Assembly (NCBI GenBank): GCA_017443345.1
Contig: JAFSNR010000025.1
Coordinates: 1 to 64,000, forward strand
DNA from: Prevotella sp.
GTDB lineage: Bacteria; Bacteroidota; Bacteroidia; Bacteroidales; Bacteroidaceae
Reading direction: 5' to 3'
DNA: 64,000 bases
Shown: positions 1-8,746 of the stretch, in pieces
Position numbering within the stretch: position 1 is the first letter of the stretch
Layout: every line of letters starts with the position of its first letter
Made by a program: the position numbers and the translations under genes
Notes under the pieces: generated by a model
The model's input: the letters and a program-made list of their open reading frames with translations, nothing else
The model's database searches: none
What the model was told of the DNA's origin: nothing

Positions 1-3000
1 CAAACCAAAGTTACTGGTACTGTATTCTCGCAGGAAGACGGTCAGCCGATCATCGGTGCAGCCGTTAAGGTCGTAGGAACAAGTACTGGTATGTTGACTG
101 ACGTAAATGGTAAATTCACTTTGACTCTGCCTCAGGGAAAGGACCAGCTTGAGGTGACTTATCTGGGTTTTGAGGGTAAGACCGTAAAGGCCAAGAACAA
201 CATGCGTATCTTCCTGAAGGCTGACGCCCAGATGGTGGATGAGGTGATCGTTGTGGCTTATGGTACGTCAAAGAAATCTTCGTTCACCGGCTCTGCTGCC
301 GCCATCGGCAGTGATAAGCTGGAGTCGCGTCCTGTAGCTAACGTCACGAAGGCACTCGACGGACAGGTGGCTGGTGTGACCGTTACCTCTGGTGGTGGCC
401 AGCCTGGTAGCGATGCTACGATTATGATCCGTGGCTTCGGTTCTATCAATGCCAGCAACAAGCCGCTGTATGTCGTTGACGGTATGCCTTACGATGGTGA
501 CCTGAACGCTATCAGCGCACAGGATATCGAGTCGATGACCGTACTGAAGGATGCTTCTGCATCTGCCCTTTACGGTTCGCGTGCTGCCAACGGTGTGGTT
601 ATCATCACCACGAAGAAGGGTAAGGAAGGTCGCCCGACCATCACATTCCACAACACAGTGGGTTGGTCATGGCGTGCACTGCCCCGTTATGAGACACTGA
701 GTCAGCAGGACTATGTACAGATTACCTACGAGGGACTGCGCAATAACCAGCAGTATGGTAATGGCCTGTCGTATGCAGATGCTTCTGCAGCAGCCATTGC
801 ACAGTTGGGTCAGACACTCGGTGGTGAGCTTTACAACCCATTCAAGAACTACACTTGGGACGAGCTGATCGATCCCACGACAGGAAAGGTACGTTCAGAC
901 GCTCAGTCAGCATGGGATGAGAACTGGCTCGACGGCGTATACAACAAGGGCGCTCTCCGTCACGATCATCAGCTGTCGCTGACTGGTGGTACTGACAAGA
1001 CCAACTACATGATTTCACTGGGTTACGTGAATGAGAAGGGTATCCTCGTGAACACAGGCTTCGAGCGTTATAACGCCCGTACAAACGTAGACTCTCAGAT
1101 TACCCACTGGTTCAAGGCCGGACTGAGCACATCTCTGTCACACTCAATGAGTGACTACATGGAGGAGAACGAGACCAGTGCCACCGCTACCTCCAACCCC
1201 TGGTACACTTCTCAGTTCATGGCTCCTATCTATCAGCTCTATCAGAAGGATCTGGCTGGTAATAACGTGCTCGACGCCAATGGTAACCTCCTTCCTGACT
1301 ATGGTGAGGACGGACGTCCTACAGCAACAGACTTCAACCCACTGGGTGACCTGACGAACGATAAGAACTACAACACCACGAACAACGCTGGTATCCGTAC
1401 CTATGTGACCTTCGGTTCTGACGATAAGAAGATGGGCTGGGCACAGGGTCTGAAACTGACGCTGAACTTCGGTGGTGACTACCGCTCAATGAACCGTACG
1501 AAGAAGTACAACAAGTATCATGGTAACCAGAAGAACGCAGGTGGTCTGCTTCAGAAGTTCAACCAGCGCACTCAGAGCTACACCTTCAACCAGCAGCTCT
1601 CCTGGAACCGCAAGTTCGGTGAGCATACGGTTGGTGTACTGGCTGCTCATGAGTACTATGAGTACAAGTTTGACTATCTGGAGGCTGGCAAGACCAATAT
1701 CGTTGACGGTATCGACGAGTTGAAGCCTGCTTCAAGTATCTATGCAGCTGACTCATGGTCAGTAGAGCACGACATCGAGTCGTGGCTGGGTCGTGTAAAC
1801 TATAACTACAACGACAAGTACTATTTCGACGCTTCTATCCGTCGTGACGGTTCTTCACGTTTCTACAAGGACAACCGCTGGGGTACATTCTGGTCGGTTG
1901 GTGCCAACTGGCGTATCACAGCCGAGAAGTTCATGAAGCCCGTTACATGGATCAACAACCTGTCGCTGAAGGCTTCTTACGGTGAGAACGGTAACGAGGG
2001 TCTGCTCGACTATGACTACAGCTATTATCAGATTGGCTATCAGAACTACTATGCCTGGCAGAACCTCTACACCCTGGAGTATCCTAACGGCACACAGATT
2101 GGTGGTTTCGTGGCTACTCTGGAGAACAAGGATCTGTCGTGGGAGAAGAACGGTATGTTGAACATCGGTCTTGAGGGTGCACTCCTCGACAGCCGTATTC
2201 GCTTCAGCATTGAGTACTTCAACAAGAAAACCACCGACATGCTTCTGAACTACCCGATGGCTCTTTCTACTGGTTTCACAGGCTACTCTGCCAACGTAGG
2301 TAGCATGCGCAACACAGGTTGGGAGTTCATGTTAAGCGGTACCCTGTTGAAGACCAAGGATATCGTCTGGAACCTCACCTGGATGGGTACTGTCCAGAAG
2401 AACAAGGTGCTCAAGCTGACTGAGGAGTCGAACGAGATCATCAACGGTTCGCAGATCATCAAGGAGGGTTACGACCTGCATACTTTCTATATGGCAAAGT
2501 CGGCTGGTGTCGATCCTGCTACAGGTGCCCAGCTCTACTATGCTTACGAGAAGGACGAGGAGGGCAACATGAAGCCCGGTACAGAGTATATTACAACCAG
2601 CTACTCTGTGGCTAACTCTTCGAAGTACTTCGTTGGTCATCGTACACCTGACCTCTATGGTAGCATCTCTACCGACCTGCAGCTCTTCAACTGCGTCGAC
2701 CTGAGCATCCTGACCACTTACTCAATCGGTGGCAAGATCTATGACTCTATGTACTATAGCTCAATGACTAATATGTACGCCTACAACCAGTGGAACAAGA
2801 ATATCCTCCGCCGTTGGCAGCAGCCAGGCGACGTGACCGATATTCCACGTATCGAGATTGGTGGCAACCGTGCCCTGACAGATAACTATCTGGTGAACGC
2901 ATCATATTTCGCCATCAAGAACATCACATTGGGTTACACGCTGCCTTCTCATCTGGCACGTAAGGCCGCTATGAGCAGAGTACGTCTCTATGCTACGTTC

Positions 3001-3123
3001 GACAACGTGGCTCTCTTCACGCATCTTAAGGGTATGGATCCGCAGTACAACCTCACTGGTGGTACTAACTACCGCTATGCTCCTAATAAGACGTTCTCAT
3101 TAGGTCTTGACATTAACTTCTAA
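1..3123 (+). CDS. SusC/RagA-family TonB-dependent outer-membrane receptor (5' partial)
   Basis: Outer-membrane receptor that imports glycans or other oligomers with its SusD partner, using TonB energy. The frame is open from base 1, so the signal peptide and true start lie outside the window; ATG at 91 is internal. The visible protein begins in a carboxypeptidase-regulatory-like domain (window residues about 3-75), followed by a DEVIVVAYG TonB-box-like segment, a plug domain (VVDGMPYDGDL, then SALYGSRAANGVVIITTKKG) and a long beta-barrel ending in LGLDINF, typical of a SusC C terminus. SusD follows after 13 nt. The substrate cannot be told from this window because no glycosidase is next to it. 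Confidence 0.95.
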   Translation, partial: QTKVTGTVFSQEDGQPIIGAAVKVVGTSTGMLTDVNGKFTLTLPQGKDQLEVTYLGFEGKTVKAKNNMRIFLKADAQMVDEVIVVAYGTSKKSSFTGSAAAIGSDKLESRPVANVTKALDGQVAGVTVTSGGGQPGSDATIMIRGFGSINASNKPLYVVDGMPYDGDLNAISAQDIESMTVLKDASASALYGSRAANGVVIITTKKGKEGRPTITFHNTVGWSWRALPRYETLSQQDYVQITYEGLRNNQQYGNGLSYADASAAAIAQLGQTLGGELYNPFKNYTWDELIDPTTGKVRSDAQSAWDENWLDGVYNKGALRHDHQLSLTGGTDKTNYMISLGYVNEKGILVNTGFERYNARTNVDSQITHWFKAGLSTSLSHSMSDYMEENETSATATSNPWYTSQFMAPIYQLYQKDLAGNNVLDANGNLLPDYGEDGRPTATDFNPLGDLTNDKNYNTTNNAGIRTYVTFGSDDKKMGWAQGLKLTLNFGGDYRSMNRTKKYNKYHGNQKNAGGLLQKFNQRTQSYTFNQQLSWNRKFGEHTVGVLAAHEYYEYKFDYLEAGKTNIVDGIDELKPASSIYAADSWSVEHDIESWLGRVNYNYNDKYYFDASIRRDGSSRFYKDNRWGTFWSVGANWRITAEKFMKPVTWINNLSLKASYGENGNEGLLDYDYSYYQIGYQNYYAWQNLYTLEYPNGTQIGGFVATLENKDLSWEKNGMLNIGLEGALLDSRIRFSIEYFNKKTTDMLLNYPMALSTGFTGYSANVGSMRNTGWEFMLSGTLLKTKDIVWNLTWMGTVQKNKVLKLTEESNEIINGSQIIKEGYDLHTFYMAKSAGVDPATGAQLYYAYEKDEEGNMKPGTEYITTSYSVANSSKYFVGHRTPDLYGSISTDLQLFNCVDLSILTTYSIGGKIYDSMYYSSMTNMYAYNQWNKNILRRWQQPGDVTDIPRIEIGGNRALTDNYLVNASYFAIKNITLGYTLPSHLARKAAMSRVRLYATFDNVALFTHLKGMDPQYNLTGGTNYRYAPNKTFSLGLDINF

Positions 3124-3136
3124 ACAGGATATGACG

Positions 3137-4711
3137 ATGAAAAGTTTTAAATATATTTTGATTGGTTTCGCTGCACTGACTCTGACGACCTCATGTTCTA
3201 AGGATCAGCTGGAGACATCGCCGACAACATCTGTCTCAGGTACAACGATGACCCAGAGCAATGATGCAGCCATGATTTCGCTGAACGGTCTCTACCGCTC
3301 AATGTATACCTCCGGATGGTCTACCACTGGTAATACGCACCAGTGCTTCGGTCTCTCTGCCTACGCGCTGATGGCCGACGTGATGGGTGACGACTGTATT
3401 ATGGCAAAGCAGGGTCAGGGTTGGTTCTGGTTCGATGCCATCTATAACGTGAAGGGCCGTTATGCCCAGAGCACATGGCGTTCTTACGACCTCTGGTATG
3501 CCTACTTCACCTATATTGCTAACGTGAACTACCTGATTGCTATGGATAAGGATCTCGATCCTTCGGATATCGACAAGATGTATGTGCTGGGTCAGGCTTA
3601 CTCTATCCGTGCTTACAGCTATTTCATGCTGGCACAGTGCTTCTCACGTACTTACAAAGGACATGAGAGCGAGCCTTGCGTACCTATCTATACAGAGCCT
3701 ACATCGGCAGACACCAAGGGTCAGCCCCGTGCTACCGTTCAGCAGGTTTACGACTTGATTGTGGCCGATATCAACAAGGGTGTAGACTATCTGGAGAAGA
3801 GCCGTCAGACTTCTTTGAACGTTGACAAGAGCTATGTGACCTATCCTGTAGCCCTCGGTATTCAGGCACGTATCGCCCTGACGATGGAGGACTGGTCAAC
3901 AGCTGCCAAGGCTGCTGAGGCTGCCATCGCCCTCGGTGAGTACAAAATTCAGCCCATTGAGGCTGGTAAGTTCGCTATCAATCAGTCGAACTTCATCAAT
4001 ACCGTCTCTTCAGCCAACGTGATGTGGGGTGCCCATATCATTCCTGACCAGGCTGGTATGTATGCTTCTCTCTATGCTCACATGGACGTTGACGCTGCTC
4101 TCTATGCTGGCTACAGTCGTGCTAACAAGCAGATCAATAAGGATACCTATAACCTCATGGGTGAGGGTGACTCACGCCGTGCATGGTGGGATCCCGAGGA
4201 TGTGAACAACGGTGCTGGTGGCTATCAGCAGCATAAGTTCCACTTCAGCTCACTCTCTACCTGGGAGGGCGACTATGTATGGATGCGTATCGAGGAGATG
4301 TATCTGGCTGCTGCCGAGGCAGAGTGTATGCTGGGTAACGATGCCAAGGCTCAGGAGCTCCTGAACACCATGGTTAAGACCCGTGACGCTGCCTTTAACT
4401 GTACAGCAACAGGTAAGGAACTTGGCAAGCTGACATCTGATCGTACAGGTTCTCTGCGTGAGGCTATTATCGACCAGCGTCGTATTGAACTCTGGGGTGA
4501 GTATGGTCGCGTGTTCGATATCCGCCGTTTGAAGCAGGGTTTCAGACGTACAACAGATCAGGGCTGGCCTGACAATGCCAATATTCTGCTGACCAACCGT
4601 CCTTCTGATAATCCTGAGAACTGGATGTGGGTTCTGACGATTCCGCAGTCTGAGTTTGATGGCAATGAGAACATGGACGATAAGGATCAGAATAATGTTG
4701 AGGATGAGTAA
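3137..4711 (+). CDS. SusD/RagB-family nutrient-binding outer-membrane lipoprotein
   Basis: Cell-surface lid lipoprotein that binds substrate over the SusC channel. The start at 3137 gives a lipoprotein signal with the lipobox LTTSC at residues 15-19; an in-frame ATG at 3131 adds only two residues, and longer readings run into the susC gene. TPR-like helices dominate the N-terminal half; the C-terminal part carries the usual RagB/SusD features (EEMYLAAAEAE, then IIDQRRIELWGEYGRVFDIRRLK). Length, about 524 residues, is normal. It is cotranscribed with the SusC gene ahead and the lipoprotein gene behind (24 nt gap). Confidence 0.94.
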   Translation: MKSFKYILIGFAALTLTTSCSKDQLETSPTTSVSGTTMTQSNDAAMISLNGLYRSMYTSGWSTTGNTHQCFGLSAYALMADVMGDDCIMAKQGQGWFWFDAIYNVKGRYAQSTWRSYDLWYAYFTYIANVNYLIAMDKDLDPSDIDKMYVLGQAYSIRAYSYFMLAQCFSRTYKGHESEPCVPIYTEPTSADTKGQPRATVQQVYDLIVADINKGVDYLEKSRQTSLNVDKSYVTYPVALGIQARIALTMEDWSTAAKAAEAAIALGEYKIQPIEAGKFAINQSNFINTVSSANVMWGAHIIPDQAGMYASLYAHMDVDAALYAGYSRANKQINKDTYNLMGEGDSRRAWWDPEDVNNGAGGYQQHKFHFSSLSTWEGDYVWMRIEEMYLAAAEAECMLGNDAKAQELLNTMVKTRDAAFNCTATGKELGKLTSDRTGSLREAIIDQRRIELWGEYGRVFDIRRLKQGFRRTTDQGWPDNANILLTNRPSDNPENWMWVLTIPQSEFDGNENMDDKDQNNVEDE

Positions 4712-4735
4712 TCACCAATTAAATGTTGTAAAAGT

Positions 4736-5557
4736 ATGAAGATCAATAAATATTTCTTAGGATTGGCCGTCATCCTGCTGGGAACACTCACTTCCTGCGA
4801 GACTGACGTGAAGGGAGATGTCATGTATTCTCCTATGGGACAGAATATCTCGTTCGAGACTGCAACCCCCAGTACCGTTACTACCTCTCAGACTTCGCTG
4901 ACGATTCCCGTGCGCATCATCCGCTCACTGACCAGTGGCAGTTACACTGCAAACTTCACTGCCGAGGCCAGCGACGAGGGCATCTTCAGCAGCCCCACCT
5001 CTGTAACTTTTAATGAGGGACAGGGTGTTGTGGAGATTGAGGTTACTGCCAGCAACCTCGAGAAGGGTAAGGACTATACTTACACGCTGACGCTGAGTCC
5101 TACTGACGTGGCCACGGCTGATACTATCACCAAGAAGCAGATTGTTTCGACCACGATAAGTATCCATTCAGACTATACCTGGGTAGCAGCAGGAACCTGT
5201 TCTTTCACTGATTTCACCTTTGCTGACGATGAGGAGAATGGAGAGACTGCAACTAAGGTTCCTGTTGAAAATGCCTCTGGCACCAACATCTACCGTATTA
5301 TCAATCCCTGGGTAGCGGTCTATAATGACAAGTCTGCTGCTGGCAATCTCCAGTTCACACTTGAAAGCGACGGTACTATCAGTTTTGCCGAGGGAACATT
5401 GGCAACTATATCTGGCTATGACATCTACTGGAATACCAGTAAATATGGTGACTATTGCGTGATAGAGAAGTCTGGCAACAAGTACACTGTCAGTCATCTC
5501 CTTGTCAAAGGATCAAATATGTACACGGGAGCATTTGCCTTTGAGTATGCCCGTTAA
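4736..5557 (+). CDS. SusE-like surface lipoprotein of unknown ligand
   Basis: A 273-residue predicted lipoprotein (signal peptide with LTSC lipobox near residue 21). Residues about 38-130 look like a beta-sandwich of the kind found N-terminal in SusE-position proteins (SLTIPVRIIRS, VTFNEGQGVVEIEVTAS), and the rest is beta-rich without a motif I can name. Its place directly after SusC/SusD, with a terminator behind it, makes it the third gene of the operon and a likely surface glycan-binding accessory protein. That role is inferred from position; no family is assigned with certainty. Confidence 0.8.
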   Translation: MKINKYFLGLAVILLGTLTSCETDVKGDVMYSPMGQNISFETATPSTVTTSQTSLTIPVRIIRSLTSGSYTANFTAEASDEGIFSSPTSVTFNEGQGVVEIEVTASNLEKGKDYTYTLTLSPTDVATADTITKKQIVSTTISIHSDYTWVAAGTCSFTDFTFADDEENGETATKVPVENASGTNIYRIINPWVAVYNDKSAAGNLQFTLESDGTISFAEGTLATISGYDIYWNTSKYGDYCVIEKSGNKYTVSHLLVKGSNMYTGAFAFEYAR

Positions 5558-5606
5558 ATAAGTACGCAGGGGGCTAACCCCATGTGTAAGACCGCTAAAA
5601 ATACAT

Positions 5607-5644
5607 AAAAATCGCCTGAAGTGAACGCACTTTGGGCGATTTTG
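5607..5644 (+). terminator. Rho-independent terminator of the SusCD operon
   Basis: The arms AAAATCGCC and GGCGATTTT pair, with an inner AAGTG/CACTT stem around the loop AACG, and the following bases are T-rich. It lies 50 nt after the SusE-like stop codon and ends the three-gene operon. Confidence 0.85.
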
Positions 5645-5646
5645 TT

Positions 5647-5654
5647 TATTTTTG
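5647..5654 (+). promoter_or_regulatory. -7 promoter box of the BACON lipoprotein gene
   Basis: TATTTTTG fits the Bacteroidetes TAnnTTTG -7 element, 20 nt ahead of the GTG start at 5674. No correctly spaced TTTG -33 box is visible, so this is tentative. Confidence 0.35.
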
Positions 5655-5673
5655 TGTCGTTATTTCGTAAGCT

Positions 5674-6345
5674 GTGATTAAGAGAAATCATTTCAAGGCG
5701 TTGTGTTTGACAGTCTGTATGCTGGTGGTGTATGGATTGACAGGATGCGTTGCTGATGAGGTAGGAGGCGTTTATCTCGTCTCACAGGAGACTGAGGCGA
5801 TGTATCCTGTGCCCAATCATTTTATGGAGATTCTCTTTCAAGCTGGTGGTGACTGGACTGCCTCAACTTCGACAGACTGGCTAGAGGTGACGCCGGATCA
5901 TGGTTCTGGTGGCAGGAATTCTGTCACTTTGAGGACCGCAGCTGCCAACAGGACCAAGGCAGAGCGCTCTGCGGTGCTGATCATCAAATCGGGTGGTAAG
6001 CAGGAATCGTTGACTATCCGCCAGAGTGGTGACTATGCCATCTTTGACGAAAATGAATATATCGTGGATGCGGCAGGCGGTCCATTGACGTTGACCTTTA
6101 CTTCGAATATGGACAGGAGCAACTTGTACGTAAGCTATCAGAAGCTGGGCTGGATTTCGTGGTCGGAGCCTCTTGGTGAGACTCGCACGGACTGGTATGG
6201 CCGTCTGAAGGAACTGACCATCTCGCCCAATCCCTCAGAAGAAGAACGTCAGGCCATCTTCGTACTCAGTACATATAGCCGACGTAAGGAATTGATGGGG
6301 TTGGATACGGCTTGGGTAAGACAATTGGGCGTCTCAGCGCCTTGA
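5674..6345 (+). CDS. BACON-domain lipoprotein
   Basis: A 223-residue lipoprotein starting at GTG, with a hydrophobic signal and lipobox LTGC near residue 25. Residues about 50-118 form a BACON domain (GGDWTASTSTDWLEVTPDHG, then SLTIRQSGD), a Bacteroidetes carbohydrate- or mucin-binding module; a second, weaker domain of the same sort seems to follow (VDAAGGPLTLTFTSN). It lies between the Sus operon terminator and the convergent tadA, whose 3' end it overlaps by 12 nt. A surface glycan-binding role is inferred. Confidence 0.82.
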   Translation: MIKRNHFKALCLTVCMLVVYGLTGCVADEVGGVYLVSQETEAMYPVPNHFMEILFQAGGDWTASTSTDWLEVTPDHGSGGRNSVTLRTAAANRTKAERSAVLIIKSGGKQESLTIRQSGDYAIFDENEYIVDAAGGPLTLTFTSNMDRSNLYVSYQKLGWISWSEPLGETRTDWYGRLKELTISPNPSEEERQAIFVLSTYSRRKELMGLDTAWVRQLGVSAP

Positions 6346-6786
6346 CTTGAAGAAATCCTGCATTAATTGTCTGCATTCTTCTTCGAGCACACCTCCTGTG
6401 ACGGTGGCTTTGGGATGCATGGCCTTTGGGGCGTATTCGTGGAATCCCCGCTTTTCATCGGCTGCACCATAGACTATGCGGGGAATCTGTGCCCATCCGA
6501 TGGCTCCTGCACACATCGTACAGGGTTCGACTGTGATATAGAGCGTGCAATCCGTCAGGTATTTCCCTCCTAAAGTGTTTGCTGCTGAGGTAATTGCCTG
6601 CATTTCTGCGTGGGCAGTCACATCGCAGAGTGTTTCCGTCAGATTGTGTGCACGAGAAATGACACGATCCTTACAAACCACAACGGCACCGATGGGAATT
6701 TCGCCTGCTTCATAAGCCAAATGGGCTTCGTCAAGGGCCATGCGCATGTAGCGCTCATCTTTTTTTTGCTGTTCTTCGCTAATCAT
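6334..6786 (-). CDS. tadA: tRNA adenosine(34) deaminase TadA
   Basis: Converts A34 to inosine in the tRNA-Arg(ACG) wobble position in the cytoplasm. The zinc deaminase signature is complete: HAE at residues 59-61 (H ligand, E proton shuttle) and PCTMC at 88-92 (two Cys ligands). At 150 residues it has the usual length. It is transcribed away from birA; the birA promoter sits in the 43-bp gap between them. Related cytidine or guanine deaminases share the fold, but the PCTMCAGA block and the N-terminal MRMALDEA segment are those of TadA. Confidence 0.93.
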   Translation of the reverse strand: MISEEQQKKDERYMRMALDEAHLAYEAGEIPIGAVVVCKDRVISRAHNLTETLCDVTAHAEMQAITSAANTLGGKYLTDCTLYITVEPCTMCAGAIGWAQIPRIVYGAADEKRGFHEYAPKAMHPKATVTGGVLEEECRQLMQDFFKSRR

Positions 6787-6787
6787 G

Positions 6788-6818
6788 TTGCAAAGTTACG
6801 AAAAAAATCGTATCTTTG
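6788..6818 (+). promoter_or_regulatory. Promoter of birA
   Basis: TTG at 6788-6790, a 20-nt spacer and TATCTTTG at 6811-6818 match the Bacteroidetes -33/-7 consensus. The first in-frame ATG after it is 6829, which fixes the birA start. Confidence 0.75.
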
Positions 6819-6828
6819 CAAGCAGATT

Positions 6829-7569
6829 ATGAATTTTAAGATTATTCATATTGACGAGACGGACTCTACCAATCGCTGGCTACGTGACAGGGATGTTTCT
6901 TCTGTTGCATCAGTCGATGTAACAAAAGAAGAACAGTCCCTCTGTGTCATTGCCGACTATCAGACAGCGGGTAAAGGCTGTGGCACGAACTCATGGGAGA
7001 GCGAACGAGGGAAGAACCTGACGTTCTCGTTGCTGATACATCCTCAGGATATTCCTGCCAACCGCCAGTTTCATATTACGGAGGTGGTTTCGGTAGCCTT
7101 ATGTCAGACATTGGAGTCCTATATATATAATAAGGTGGAAGTCAAGTGGCCGAACGATATCTATGTAGGCGACCGTAAGATCTGCGGAATGCTGATTGAA
7201 AACCGTTTGCAGGGCAGTGTCATCAAGGACAGTATCATCGGCATTGGCCTGAATGTGAACCAACGGGAGTTCATGAGTGATGCCCCCAATCCTGTCTCAC
7301 TATGGCAATTGCTGGGGCATGAGGTGGACAGAGATGAGCTCTTGCAGAGGTTCCTGAGTTGCTTGAAGGAAGTTTCCTTGGGAGAAAACACTGGTTTCTC
7401 CTATAGAAAACGCTTGTTTCGCAGGGGGGAAACAGCCGTTTATGCCACAGGAACAGATCGGTTTAAGGCAGAACTTGTAGATGTAGAGCCTGACGGGCAC
7501 CTTGTGTTGGTGGACGAAAGGGGGCAAAGACGAACCTTCGCATTTAAAGAAGTACAATTCATCATTTAA
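6829..7569 (+). CDS. birA: Biotin--[acetyl-CoA-carboxylase] ligase
   Basis: Attaches biotin to the carboxyl carrier protein of biotin-dependent carboxylases through biotinyl-AMP. The 246-residue protein has the catalytic domain only: ETDSTNRWL at the N terminus, a variant of the biotin loop (GKGCGTNSWESERGKNLTFS), and KWPNDIYVGDRKICGMLIE. The N-terminal winged helix of the E. coli repressor is absent, so it should not be a repressor. The start at 6829 was chosen because the promoter -7 box ends at 6818; the reading frame is open further upstream but lies antisense to tadA. pyrH follows after 13 nt. Confidence 0.92.
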   Translation: MNFKIIHIDETDSTNRWLRDRDVSSVASVDVTKEEQSLCVIADYQTAGKGCGTNSWESERGKNLTFSLLIHPQDIPANRQFHITEVVSVALCQTLESYIYNKVEVKWPNDIYVGDRKICGMLIENRLQGSVIKDSIIGIGLNVNQREFMSDAPNPVSLWQLLGHEVDRDELLQRFLSCLKEVSLGENTGFSYRKRLFRRGETAVYATGTDRFKAELVDVEPDGHLVLVDERGQRRTFAFKEVQFII

Positions 7570-7582
7570 ATAACTAAAGATT

Positions 7583-8293
7583 ATGGCAAGATTTAAGAGA
7601 ATTCTTTTGAAGTTGTCGGGTGAGAGCCTGATGGGTAAGCAGGGTTACGGTATTGACCCAGAGCGTCTGAGCGACTATGCCAGTCAGATCAAGGAAGTGG
7701 CTGAGATGGGCGTGCAGATCGGTATTGTGATAGGTGGTGGTAACATCTTCCGTGGGCTTTCTGGCAGTCAGAAGGGTTTCGATCGTGTAAAGGGCGATCA
7801 GATGGGTATGTGTGCTACTGTCATCAACTCACTGGCACTGAGTAGTGCACTGGGGGCTGTTGGTGTGAAGAATAAGGTGATGACGGCTATCCGTATGGAG
7901 CCTATTGGTGAACTCTACACGAAGTGGAAGGCTATCGATGCTTTGGAGGAGGGTTATGTATGTATCTTCTCAGCAGGAACGGGTTCTCCTTATTTCACGA
8001 CAGATACGGGTTCTTCACTGAGAGGTATTGAGATCGAGGCCGACGTGATGCTGAAGGGTACTCGTGTGGATGGTGTCTACACGGCAGACCCTGAGAAGGA
8101 TCCTACGGCTACGAAGTTCCATGACATCACCTATCAGGAGGTGTTGGCACGTGGACTGAAGGTGATGGATCTGACTGCCATCTGCATGTGCAACGACAAT
8201 CATCTGCCTATCTATGTCTTCAACATGGATATCGTGGGTAATCTGAAGAAAGTAATAGCTGGCGAGCAGATTGGTACGCTCGTACACAGTTAG
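7583..8293 (+). CDS. pyrH: UMP kinase
   Basis: Phosphorylates UMP to UDP in pyrimidine nucleotide synthesis. A full-length (236 residues) bacterial amino-acid-kinase-fold enzyme: KRILLKLSGESL at the N terminus, the IGIVIGGGNIFRG phosphate-binding loop, GTGSPYFTTDT, and the DAV-like block VDGVYTADPEKDP. It is probably cotranscribed with birA (13-nt gap). The convergent gene behind it ends 20 nt away. Confidence 0.96.
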   Translation: MARFKRILLKLSGESLMGKQGYGIDPERLSDYASQIKEVAEMGVQIGIVIGGGNIFRGLSGSQKGFDRVKGDQMGMCATVINSLALSSALGAVGVKNKVMTAIRMEPIGELYTKWKAIDALEEGYVCIFSAGTGSPYFTTDTGSSLRGIEIEADVMLKGTRVDGVYTADPEKDPTATKFHDITYQEVLARGLKVMDLTAICMCNDNHLPIYVFNMDIVGNLKKVIAGEQIGTLVHS

Positions 8294-8312
8294 TCTGTTG
8301 GTGGCAAGTCCG

Positions 8313-8735
8313 TTAGTGGACTTCCTCGAACTCAACGTATTCTCCGTCGTCGTGGGTGAAGATCTTCTTGTCTTCGTTGCGGTCGTCGATAATCGTTACA
8401 CCACCGTCTGTAGTTGTCCTGCGGGCGGTGGTTTCTTCTTGGCTAGTATTACTAGTGTTACTAGAACTACTAGTATTACTAGTATTTCTAGTTTGACTAG
8501 AGCTGTACTGTGACTGCTGGCGACGGTTGTTCTGCTTCTTGGTGCTGCTCTTGAAGTAGTCTTCACCAAAAGGATTCTTTTCCTTCTGCTCCTTCCGCTT
8601 CATGTTGCGATAGTATCTATCTTCTGCTTCTTCTCTCAGTTTCCTGACGTTCTTATACATAAAGTTGACCACTACCATCACGATAATAGCGAGAAGGATA
8701 AGTCCGAAAATAATAATGGCAAAAAAGATTTGCAT
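8313..8735 (-). CDS. DUF4834-family membrane protein
   Basis: A 140-residue protein with one N-terminal membrane helix (residues about 3-25), a basic coiled segment rich in K/E, a Ser/Thr/Asn low-complexity stretch (residues about 80-103) and an acidic tail (GEYVEFEEVH). It matches what I know of DUF4834, a Bacteroidetes family without known function. It is the last gene of a psd-pssA-DUF4834 operon (11-nt gap to pssA), which suggests a membrane-related job. The low-complexity stretch is encoded by seven exact 9-nt periods each holding CTAG. Confidence 0.75.
   Translation of the reverse strand: MQIFFAIIIFGLILLAIIVMVVVNFMYKNVRKLREEAEDRYYRNMKRKEQKEKNPFGEDYFKSSTKKQNNRRQQSQYSSSQTRNTSNTSSSSNTSNTSQEETTARRTTTDGGVTIIDDRNEDKKIFTHDDGEYVEFEEVH
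8443..8500. repeat. 9-bp periodic CTAG repeat inside the DUF4834 gene
   Basis: CTAG occurs at 8443, 8452, 8461, 8470, 8479, 8488 and 8497, exactly every 9 bases. The unit on the coding strand reads roughly CTAGTAATA and gives repeated Asn-Thr-Ser in the protein. The period is a multiple of three, so unit gain or loss keeps the frame. Confidence 0.95.
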
Positions 8736-8746
8736 ATCAAAGGGTT

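Noticed and set aside
91-3123. ATG at 91 as the SusC start
   Set aside because: The frame is open from base 1 and already encodes the regulatory-like domain, so the gene starts before the window.
8306-8323. Hairpin AAGTCC/GGACTT after pyrH as a terminator
   Set aside because: The stem is six base pairs and no T tract follows; it partly overlaps the end of the DUF4834 gene.
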